DNA of 6,726 nt from an uncultured Clostridium sp. (GTDB lineage Bacteria > Bacillota > Clostridia > Christensenellales > Pumilibacteraceae). The translations under genes and the position numbers were made by a program. This document shows, in pieces, positions 1 through 5,756 of the stretch (the stretch's first letter is position 1; every line of letters starts with the position of its first letter). The stretch is taken from contig USKH01000063.1 in the NCBI GenBank assembly GCA_900555125.1, forward strand, positions 1 to 6,726. The letters are read 5' to 3'. The notes beneath the pieces are model-generated. The model was not told where the DNA came from and made no database searches. It saw only the letters and a program-made list of their open reading frames with translations.

Positions 1-500
1 CATTGCCCGACAACATATCCTATGCAAAAGTCGGCGGCGAGACGCTGAATTCGCTCGAATCGCTTTATCGTAAATTTTCGTTGCGAAACGGCGGCGATCC
101 GCTTGAATTCAACGCGGGAATGTTTGATTTTCTCGCTAAACTGAAAAACAGCGTGTCGCCCGTGCAGAAAAGCGCGCCGGACGTAGTCGACGAGGCCGTG
201 AAATATATCGAAAACAACTATTTCCGAGCGGTCAGCATAACGGCAATCGCAGATATGCTGGGCGTTACGAGAACATACTTCACAACCAATTTTACCCAAA
301 AAAAAGGCGTGTCGCCGTATGCGTATCTGACCGATTACCGCATTAAAAAAGCAAAAAGTCTGTTGCTCGATTCGGACTTGCGCATTTCGGAAATAGCGTA
401 TTCGGTAGGTTTTTCGGGGGTAGAGCGTTTTTCGGACATGTTCCGGCGGCATGTCGGAGTAAGCCCGACGGAATATCGACTGAAAAAACAAGACGAGTAA
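1..500 (+). CDS. AraC-family transcriptional regulator, C-terminal part (5' truncated by window edge)
   Basis: DNA-binding transcription regulator of the AraC/XylS family, acting in the cytoplasm; the effector and targets cannot be told. The frame is open to the left edge (the cut codon ends in CA, so it is not a stop), and the TTG at 3 is probably not the true start because family members are usually about 250-300 residues or longer. In the 165 visible residues, 1-60 are the end of an unrecognised N-terminal or linker region. Residues about 62-160 form the double helix-turn-helix domain: the first HTH covers SITAIADMLGVTRTYF (78-93), and the second covers LRISEIAYSVGFSGVERFSDMF with the signature ending GVSPTEYR (152-159). 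The domain call is firm; the sensor half lies outside the window. A terminator follows at 524-574, so it is not transcribed with the genes to the right. Confidence 0.9.
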   Translation, partial: LPDNISYAKVGGETLNSLESLYRKFSLRNGGDPLEFNAGMFDFLAKLKNSVSPVQKSAPDVVDEAVKYIENNYFRAVSITAIADMLGVTRTYFTTNFTQKKGVSPYAYLTDYRIKKAKSLLLDSDLRISEIAYSVGFSGVERFSDMFRRHVGVSPTEYRLKKQDE

Positions 501-523
501 ACGGCAGTAAATTATTAAAAGTC

Positions 524-574
524 AAGGCAGATTGCGGAAAAACGAATAAAAAACCGCATATCTGCCTTTATTTT
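524..574 (+). terminator. Intrinsic terminator after the AraC-type gene
   Basis: A 9 bp outer stem (524-532 with 560-568) and a 5 bp GC-rich inner stem (533-537 with 554-558) are separated by one bulged T at 559. They enclose a 16-base A-rich loop and are followed by a T-rich tail (TTTATTTT, 567-574). It ends the regulator transcript 24 bases after the stop codon and stops just before the -35 box of the next promoter. An A-rich stretch before the left arm means it could also work weakly on the - strand. Confidence 0.85.
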
Positions 575-576
575 AA

Positions 577-605
577 TTGAGAAAAAAGAGGTTTTGTGCT
601 ATACT
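577..605 (+). promoter_or_regulatory. Sigma-A promoter with extended -10 for the mrnC-thyA-folA-rlmB operon
   Basis: The -35 box is TTGAGA (577-582, 5 of 6 matches to consensus), then a 17-base spacer, then the -10 box TATACT (600-605, 5 of 6). A TG pair at 597-598 gives the extended -10 form TGnTATACT. Transcription should start near 612, leaving a leader of only about 13 bases before the mrnC ATG at 625, with the Shine-Dalgarno AGAGG at 613-617 almost at the 5' end. No operator or riboswitch fits in that leader. Confidence 0.8.
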
Positions 606-624
606 ATACCTTAGAGGCATAAAT

Positions 625-1056
625 ATGACCGAAAAAGATACACGGCAACTCAATCCACTCGTAATGGCATTTGTCGGAGACAGCGTTTTTACGTTGTTCG
701 TTCGCACTAAACTTGCATGCGCCAGCCACACAAAGGCGGGCGGATTGCACAAGGAGGCAAACAAGTTCGTTTCCGCTCCCGCGCAGTCTTATATGTTCGG
801 TGCGATCGAAGATATGCTTACCGATGACGAAGCCGCAATAGCGCGAAGGGCGAAAAACGCGCACAATAATACGGTTGCAAAACATGCTACCGTTGCCGAT
901 TATAAGCGCGCGACTTCGCTCGAAGCGGTTTTCGGGTATTTAAGCCTCAGCGAACAAAACGAACGCCTTGAGTTTTTGCTTGAAACCGCATACGCAATAA
1001 ACGAAAAGCGAACAAAGCAAGAACAGACGGAAACAGGCGACAAAAAAGCGGATTAA
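625..1056 (+). CDS. mrnC: Mini-ribonuclease III (MrnC), 23S rRNA maturation
   Basis: Double-strand-specific endoribonuclease that, in Bacillus subtilis, trims both ends of 23S rRNA in pre-50S particles. It has the RNase III catalytic fold without a double-stranded RNA-binding domain. The protein is 143 residues, the normal family size. Visible signatures are QLNPLVMAFVGDSVF (8-22) with catalytic Asp19 (D23 in B. subtilis), an LH...KFVSAPAQS segment (41-55), RRAKNAHN (74-81) where the family usually has RGRNAK, and TSLEAVFGYLSL (98-109) with the second metal-binding acid, Glu100. The charged tail from about 127 is unconserved. ATG 625 is chosen because AGAGG lies 7 bases upstream and the open frame further left (TTG 577) runs through the promoter. 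It is the first gene of the operon, 16 bases before thyA. Family call is very secure. Confidence 0.95.
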   Translation: MTEKDTRQLNPLVMAFVGDSVFTLFVRTKLACASHTKAGGLHKEANKFVSAPAQSYMFGAIEDMLTDDEAAIARRAKNAHNNTVAKHATVADYKRATSLEAVFGYLSLSEQNERLEFLLETAYAINEKRTKQEQTETGDKKAD

Positions 1057-1072
1057 AAAAAGGAGAACAGTT

Positions 1073-1903
1073 ATGAGCAGAGCCGACGATATTTTTCTCG
1101 CCAACATGGCAGACATTATGGAAAACGGTACGTGGGATACCGATTTAACCGTTCGCCCGCATTGGGAAGACGGAACTCCGGCGCATACCGTAAAAAAGTT
1201 TTGTATTGTAAATCGATACGACCTGAGTAAGGAATTTCCCATTCTTACAGTGCGCAAAACGGCATTTAAAAGCTGTATTGACGAAATACTATGGATTTGG
1301 CAAAAAAAGAGCAACAACGTTCACGACCTTCATTCTCACATCTGGGACAGTTGGGCGGACGAAAGCGGTTCGATAGGCAAAGCATACGGCTATCAGCTGG
1401 GCGTCAAACACAAATATAAAGAGGGCGAGTTCGATCAGGTGGACAGGGTTTTGTACGACCTTAAAAACAATCCGGCTTCGCGCCGCATAATGACCAATAT
1501 ATTCGTCCATGCCGATCTGCACGAAATGCACCTTTATCCGTGCGCATATTCGATGACGTTTAACGTTACCGGCGACAAACTTAACGGAATACTCAATCAG
1601 AGAAGCAACGATATGCTTACTGCAAACAACTGGAATGTTGTTCAATACAGCGTTCTTCTGATGATGTTGGCTCAGGTGTCGGGTTTCAAACCCGGCGAGT
1701 TTGTTCATGTAATAGCCGATGCGCATATTTACGACCGTCATATTCCGCTTGTACAGGAAATGATGAAAAATCCGCGTTATCCCGCGCCCAGGTTTATCAT
1801 GAACAAGGATATTAAAAATTTCTACGATTTTACCGTGGACGATTTCGCGCTTGAAAATTACGAATATTCCACGCTCGGCAAAAAAATAGAGGTGGCTATA
1901 TGA
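1073..1903 (+). CDS. thyA: Thymidylate synthase ThyA (folate-consuming type)
   Basis: Makes dTMP from dUMP, using 5,10-methylenetetrahydrofolate as both carbon donor and reductant and releasing dihydrofolate. The 276 residues are full length for the divergent ThyA group that includes B. subtilis ThyA and phage phi3T. Visible sites are phosphate-binding Arg28 (TVRPHW), Glu71 in EILWIW (E58 in E. coli), IWDSW (90-94), the dimer-partner arginines SRR (136-138), nucleophile Cys157 in LYPCAYSM, QRSND (176-180), Asn188 in NNWNVVQY (dUMP recognition) and DAHIYDRH (216-223). The E. coli His after the cysteine is Ala here and the usual GxPFN is ANNWN; I recall this variant in Clostridia. The start is set by AGGAG at 1061-1065, 7 bases upstream. 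The stop overlaps the folA start (ATGA), so the two are probably translationally coupled. Confidence 0.97.
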   Translation: MSRADDIFLANMADIMENGTWDTDLTVRPHWEDGTPAHTVKKFCIVNRYDLSKEFPILTVRKTAFKSCIDEILWIWQKKSNNVHDLHSHIWDSWADESGSIGKAYGYQLGVKHKYKEGEFDQVDRVLYDLKNNPASRRIMTNIFVHADLHEMHLYPCAYSMTFNVTGDKLNGILNQRSNDMLTANNWNVVQYSVLLMMLAQVSGFKPGEFVHVIADAHIYDRHIPLVQEMMKNPRYPAPRFIMNKDIKNFYDFTVDDFALENYEYSTLGKKIEVAI

Positions 1904-2412
1904 TAAAAGCCATCGTGGCGGTAGATAAAAAATGGGGAATAGGCAAAAATAACGGATTGCTTTTTTCGCTTCCCGAAGATATGAAGTTTTTCCGTACTGC
2001 CACAACCGGCAAAACCGTGGTTATGGGATATAAAACGCTTTTGTCTTTTCCCGGCGGTAAACCGCTTAAAAATCGGGTGAACATAGTGCTTTGCCCCGAA
2101 GACACACAGCCCGAAGGTTGCGTCGTTGTTCACAATCTTGACGAATTGTTTGCCGAAATCGATAAGTATGACGAGGTTTACGTTATAGGCGGAGCCATGA
2201 CCTATCACACGCTGCTTCCGTACTGCGACGAAGCACTTATAACCAAAGTGGAAGCGGACGGGAATGCCGCCGTGTTTTTCGATAATCTTGACAATTGCGA
2301 CAATTGGTCTTGCGTTAACGAAAGTCATCCGCTCGAAACCAACGGATACGAAATTAAATTCACAAAATACGTCAATTCGGACGTAAAAAAGTATAAACCG
2401 GAGCAAAAATGA
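1900..2412 (+). CDS. folA: Dihydrofolate reductase
   Basis: NADPH-dependent reduction of dihydrofolate to tetrahydrofolate, the step that repairs the folate oxidised by ThyA; target of trimethoprim-type inhibitors. The 170 residues cover the full family fold. Residues 13-46 align without gaps to E. coli FolA: catalytic Asp27 in SLPEDMKFF, Phe31, and the MGYKT cofactor loop (42-46). Further on are Arg59 in KPLKNRVNIVL (the folate-carboxylate Arg57 of E. coli), VIGGAMTY (95-102, NADPH pyrophosphate loop) and Thr115 in LITKVEAD. Oddities are Phe22 where Trp is near-universal, Leu21 for the Pro before it, and Tyr44 for the Arg that contacts the NADPH 2'-phosphate (Lys45 could compensate). The start overlaps the thyA stop (ATGA), with AGAGGTGG at 1888-1895 as ribosome binding site. 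The stop overlaps the next start in the same way. Confidence 0.95.
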   Translation: MIKAIVAVDKKWGIGKNNGLLFSLPEDMKFFRTATTGKTVVMGYKTLLSFPGGKPLKNRVNIVLCPEDTQPEGCVVVHNLDELFAEIDKYDEVYVIGGAMTYHTLLPYCDEALITKVEADGNAAVFFDNLDNCDNWSCVNESHPLETNGYEIKFTKYVNSDVKKYKPEQK

Positions 2413-3137
2413 AAGTCGAAGGCAGAAACGCGGTAGCGGAACTTTTAAAAACCGATAAAACGATAGACAGATTAGTAATAGCAAAAGGGCTTAAAGACGC
2501 GGGAGCCAACCAAATAATAAACCTGGCGAAAAGCAAAGGCGTGCGTATAACTTTTTACGACCGCGAAGTACTCGACCGTGAAAGTATTACGGGCAAACAT
2601 CAGGGCTTTATCGCCGAAGTCACCGACTTTAAGTATTCTACCGTGGACGATATACTCGCGCTTGCCGCAAAGAAAGGCGAGCCGCCTTTTATCGTTATTC
2701 TCGACGGCGTGGAAGACCCACACAATCTCGGCAGCGTTTTGCGCGTAGCCGAATGTGCCGGCTGCCACGGCGTTATTATTCCCGCAAGAAGAGCTGCTTC
2801 GGTGAACGAAACGGTAATAAAAGTGTCGGCGGGAGCGGCGGCTCATGTGCTTGTCGCAAAAGTTACCAACGTCAACGACGCCATAGATTACCTTAAAAAA
2901 CAAAACGTATGGGTATACTGCGCCGACATGGACGGCAGTCCGATATATTCGACAAATCTCACGGGTGCGATCGCTTTTGTCGTCGGAGGAGAAGGCTCGG
3001 GCGTAAAACGACTGACAAAGGAAAAATGCGACGGCGTTGTAACCCTTCCCATGTTCGGAAAGGTTAATTCGCTTAACGCTTCTGTAGCCGCCGCACTTGC
3101 CGTGTACGAGTACGTTAGGCAAAACAAAACGAAATAA
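2409..3137 (+). CDS. rlmB: 23S rRNA (guanosine-2'-O-)-methyltransferase RlmB, TrmH/SpoU family
   Basis: SAM-dependent 2'-O-methyltransferase of the SPOUT class; RlmB modifies G2251 (E. coli numbering) in the 23S rRNA P-loop. The protein is 242 residues, the normal length. An N-terminal L30e-like substrate-binding domain (about 1-72) has the RlmB marks EGRNAVAELL (4-13) and GKHQGFIAEV (62-71). The SPOUT knot domain (about 93-240) has motif 1 ILDGVEDPHNLGSVLR (97-112) with Asn106 and catalytic Arg112, motif 2 VVGGEGSGV (191-199), and motif 3 LPMFGKVNSLNASVAAAL (213-230) with Asn223. Its ATG overlaps the folA TGA, with GGAG at 2400-2403 five bases upstream. No strong terminator follows. The exact target is inferred from subfamily; another TrmH-type specificity is possible but less likely. 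Confidence 0.93.
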   Translation: MKVEGRNAVAELLKTDKTIDRLVIAKGLKDAGANQIINLAKSKGVRITFYDREVLDRESITGKHQGFIAEVTDFKYSTVDDILALAAKKGEPPFIVILDGVEDPHNLGSVLRVAECAGCHGVIIPARRAASVNETVIKVSAGAAAHVLVAKVTNVNDAIDYLKKQNVWVYCADMDGSPIYSTNLTGAIAFVVGGEGSGVKRLTKEKCDGVVTLPMFGKVNSLNASVAAALAVYEYVRQNKTK

Positions 3138-3170
3138 CGTAAAAAAGTTTGTATTTTACCCGATTTTCGC

Positions 3171-3199
3171 TTGAAAAAAGCGTTAAATTGTATTATAAT
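3171..3199 (+). promoter_or_regulatory. Strong sigma-A promoter for tpiA
   Basis: The -35 box TTGAAA (3171-3176, 5 of 6), a 17-base spacer and a perfect -10 TATAAT (3194-3199) predict a start near 3206 and a leader of about 58 bases. The leader holds only a small hairpin (TATGC/GCATA around a GGTT loop, about 3210-3223) and the ribosome binding site. A weak hairpin (CGCTT/AAGCG, 3168-3182) covers the -35 box but has no following T-run, so I do not call it a terminator. The rest of the 127-base gap is AT-rich and shows nothing else. Confidence 0.85.
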
Positions 3200-3264
3200 A
3201 TACGCGATATATGCGGTTGCATAATTGTGACTGTTTATATCAGATTAAACACAGGAGTAGCAAA

Positions 3265-4020
3265 ATGAAAAAACCTATCATCGCAGGAAACTGGAAAATG
3301 AATAACACCAAAGCGGAAGCCGAACAGCTTATCACCGCTTTGAAACCGCTCGTAAAGGACGTAACCCGTACCGACGTGGTTGTTTGCGTGCCGTTTACCT
3401 GTATTGAAAAAGTAAAGAAACTCGTTAAGGGTTCAAAAATAAAGGTCGGAGCGCAGAACGTCGCATGGGCAGATAAGGGTGCTTTCACCGGCGAAATCAG
3501 CGCGGCTATGCTTAAAGAAGTAGGCGCCGAATACGTAATCATCGGTCACAGCGAACGTCGTCAGTATTTCGGAGAAACCGACAAATCGGTAAATATGCGC
3601 CTTGTACAGGCTCTTAAAAACGAACTCAAACCCATCGTTTGCATTGGCGAAACGCTTGACGAACGCAACGGCGGCAAAACCGAAATTGTTCTTCGTACTC
3701 AGCTCGAGGGCGGACTCGAAGGTCTTACCGCAGACGACATGAAAAACGTTGTCATCGCATACGAACCGGTCTGGGCAATCGGCACCGGCGTTACCGCAAC
3801 GGCAGAACAGGCAAACACCACCATCAAGTTTATCAGAAAAACGCTTGCAAAGATGTTTACTCGTCCCGTCGCAAACAAAGTACGCATTCAGTACGGCGGA
3901 AGCATGAACGCCAAAAACGCGTCCGAACTCATGGCTATGAGCGACATCGACGGCGGTCTTATCGGCGGTGCTTCGCTTAAAGCGGAAGACTTTTCCAAAG
4001 TAGTACATTTCAACGACTAA
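3265..4020 (+). CDS. tpiA: Triosephosphate isomerase
   Basis: Interconverts dihydroxyacetone phosphate and glyceraldehyde 3-phosphate in glycolysis and gluconeogenesis; cytoplasmic TIM-barrel dimer. The 251 residues are full length. Catalytic residues are all present: Asn9 and Lys11 in AGNWKMN (7-13), His95 in IIGHSERRQYFGETD (92-106), and Glu167 in AYEPVWAIGTG (165-175), whose end is the mobile loop 6. Phosphate is held by YGGSM (210-214) and GLIGGASL (231-238). The start at 3265 is chosen because AGGAG (3253-3257) lies 7 bases upstream and the protein then begins right at the usual MKKPIIAGNWKMN. An in-frame ATG at 3211 would add 18 residues with no match to the family and lies next to the predicted transcription start. 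It has its own strong promoter and is followed by a terminator-like hairpin. Confidence 0.98.
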   Translation: MKKPIIAGNWKMNNTKAEAEQLITALKPLVKDVTRTDVVVCVPFTCIEKVKKLVKGSKIKVGAQNVAWADKGAFTGEISAAMLKEVGAEYVIIGHSERRQYFGETDKSVNMRLVQALKNELKPIVCIGETLDERNGGKTEIVLRTQLEGGLEGLTADDMKNVVIAYEPVWAIGTGVTATAEQANTTIKFIRKTLAKMFTRPVANKVRIQYGGSMNAKNASELMAMSDIDGGLIGGASLKAEDFSKVVHFND

Positions 4021-4034
4021 TCGGCAAAACAAGG

Positions 4035-4062
4035 CGGAGCGAAGCGCATTCGCTCCGTTTTT
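4035..4062 (+). terminator. Intrinsic terminator or attenuating hairpin between tpiA and gpmI
   Basis: A perfect 9 bp stem (CGGAGCGAA 4035-4043 with TTCGCTCCG 4049-4057), a 5-base loop GCGCA and a run of five T (4058-4062) form a textbook intrinsic terminator 14 bases after the tpiA stop. Only 21 bases remain to the gpmI start, mostly ribosome binding site, so gpmI must rely on read-through or on a promoter inside or before tpiA. The short T-run suggests incomplete termination. Confidence 0.8.
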
Positions 4063-4083
4063 CGAGCAAAAAGGAGTAAAAAT

Positions 4084-5739
4084 ATGAATAAGATACTCAA
4101 AAAAGCAAACGGCAAAATAAATGTCGAAGGACCTGTTCTCACTGTCGTTATGGACGGAGTGGGAATTGCTCCCGAAAATGCCGGCAACGCGGTAAAGCTT
4201 GCCTATACGCCCACTCTCGATATGCTTGCGGCAAATTATCCCATGCTCAGGCTTAAAGCGCACGGCACCGCTGTCGGACTTCCCTCCGACGACGATATGG
4301 GCAACTCCGAAGTGGGCCACAACGCTCTCGGCTCCGGTCAGGTTTTCGCTCAGGGCGCAAAACTTGTAAGCCAGTCCATCGAAAGCGGCAAAATGTTCGC
4401 TTCCGACACGTGGAAAGAAGTGGTTTCAAACGTTAAAAACAACAATTCCACGCTGCATTTTCTCGGACTTTTCAGCGACGGCAACGTTCATTCGCACATC
4501 GACCACTTAAAGGCAATGATGACCGAAGCAAAGAAGGAAGGAGTTAAAAAAGTGCGCGTTCACATTCTGCTCGACGGCAGAGACGTGGGCGAAACTTCCG
4601 CTCTCGATTATGTTCGTCCTTTCGAGGAGTTTATGAATTCGCTCCGCAGTGACGACTTCGACGTCATGATCGCATCCGGCGGCGGCAGAATGAACATCAC
4701 CATGGACAGATACGAAGCAAACTGGGCAATGGTGGAAAAAGGCTGGAAAACGCACGTTCTCGGCGAAGGCAGACAGTTTGCGTCCGCAGAAGAAGCAATC
4801 ACGACTTACAGAAACGAACTTAAAGTCATCGACCAGGATTTGCCTCCCTTTGTAATTGCAAAAGACGGTAAACCCGTAGGTACGATAGAAGACGGAGACA
4901 GCGTCGTGTTCTACAATTTCCGCGGTGACCGCGCAATCGAAATTTCGCTTGCATTCGACAGTGAAAACTTCGACAAATTCGACAGAGTACGCTTCCCGAA
5001 AGTGGTTTATGCCGGAATGCTCGAATACGACGGCGACCGCCATATTCCGCACAAATATCTGGTTAATCCCCCGGAAATCACCAACACCATGAGCGAGTAC
5101 CTCTCTGACACCGGTGTTCCCGAATTAGCCATCTCCGAAACGCAGAAATACGGTCACGTAACCTATTTCTGGAACGGCAACAAGTCGGGTAAATTCAACG
5201 AAAAGCTGGAAACGTACATCGAAATTCCGTCCGACGTCGTTCCCTTCGAGCAGCGTCCCTGGATGAAATGCGCCGAAATCACTGATAAGCTCATCGAGTG
5301 TATGGAAAGCGGCAAGTATAAATATCTGCGCGTTAACTTCCCCAACGGCGATATGGTAGGTCACACCGGAAATCTTGCGGCAACCGAATGCGCTATGGAA
5401 GCACTCGACCTGCAACTTAAAAGAATAATCGACGTTGTGGACAAACTTAAGGGAGTCGCGCTCATCACTGCCGATCACGGTAACGCCGACGAAATGTACG
5501 AAGTAGATAAAAAAGGCGCGCTCAAAACCGATAAAAACGGCAAGTATAAGGCAAAAACCAGCCACACGCTCAACCCCGTTCCTTGCTTTATTTACGACAA
5601 CTACTATCGCGACGCCTACACCGTTAAAGTCGACGAAGGCAAGTTCGGGCTCAGCAACGTTGCCGCAACCATGGTAAACTTTATGGGCTACGAAGCTCCC
5701 GAAATGTGGGATCAATCGCTCATCGAGATTAAAAAATAG
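4084..5739 (+). CDS. gpmI: 2,3-bisphosphoglycerate-independent phosphoglycerate mutase
   Basis: Interconverts 3- and 2-phosphoglycerate in glycolysis through a phosphoserine intermediate; two-metal (usually Mn) enzyme of the alkaline phosphatase superfamily. At 551 residues it is about 40 longer than the B. subtilis type (511). Metal and catalytic residues are complete: Asp24 (MDGVG), nucleophile Ser75 in MGNSEVGHN, Asp423 and His427 (NGDMVGHTGN), Asp464-His465 (TADHGN), and His494 (TSHTLNPVP). Substrate residues are His136 (SDGNVHSH), Arg166-Asp167 (DGRD), Arg202, Arg209, Arg280, Arg283 and Lys355. HNALGSGQVFAQGAKLV (79-95) and YGHVTYFWNGNKSG (356-369) match the plant/trypanosomatid-like branch rather than the Bacillus branch, and there is an insert at about 471-491 just after TADHGNADEM. 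AGGAG lies 7 bases before ATG 4084. A hairpin separates it from tpiA. Confidence 0.97.
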   Translation: MNKILKKANGKINVEGPVLTVVMDGVGIAPENAGNAVKLAYTPTLDMLAANYPMLRLKAHGTAVGLPSDDDMGNSEVGHNALGSGQVFAQGAKLVSQSIESGKMFASDTWKEVVSNVKNNNSTLHFLGLFSDGNVHSHIDHLKAMMTEAKKEGVKKVRVHILLDGRDVGETSALDYVRPFEEFMNSLRSDDFDVMIASGGGRMNITMDRYEANWAMVEKGWKTHVLGEGRQFASAEEAITTYRNELKVIDQDLPPFVIAKDGKPVGTIEDGDSVVFYNFRGDRAIEISLAFDSENFDKFDRVRFPKVVYAGMLEYDGDRHIPHKYLVNPPEITNTMSEYLSDTGVPELAISETQKYGHVTYFWNGNKSGKFNEKLETYIEIPSDVVPFEQRPWMKCAEITDKLIECMESGKYKYLRVNFPNGDMVGHTGNLAATECAMEALDLQLKRIIDVVDKLKGVALITADHGNADEMYEVDKKGALKTDKNGKYKAKTSHTLNPVPCFIYDNYYRDAYTVKVDEGKFGLSNVAATMVNFMGYEAPEMWDQSLIEIKK

Positions 5740-5756
5740 AAAAAGAGGAGAAGCTT

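Noticed and set aside
577..624. Upstream extension of mrnC to TTG 577
   Set aside because: It would overlap the -35 and -10 boxes, lacks family similarity, and ATG 625 has a well-placed AGAGG.
1289..2005. 238-residue open frame on the - strand across thyA and folA
   Set aside because: Both + strand genes are secure with catalytic motifs; the reverse frame has no motif.
3198..3212. Inverted repeat ATATA-CGCGA-TATAT at the tpiA -10 region as a possible operator
   Set aside because: The arms are pure A/T and only 5 bases, expected by chance in an AT-rich promoter; no known operator such as that of CggR is recognisable.
3211..3264. Upstream ATG start for tpiA at 3211
   Set aside because: It lies about five bases after the predicted transcription start, has no ribosome binding site, and adds residues not found in the family.
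3433..4320. 295-residue open frame on the - strand across tpiA and gpmI
   Set aside because: It is antisense to two secure genes, has no ribosome binding site I can see, and its Cys/His/Phe/Val-rich composition is that of a reverse-frame shadow.
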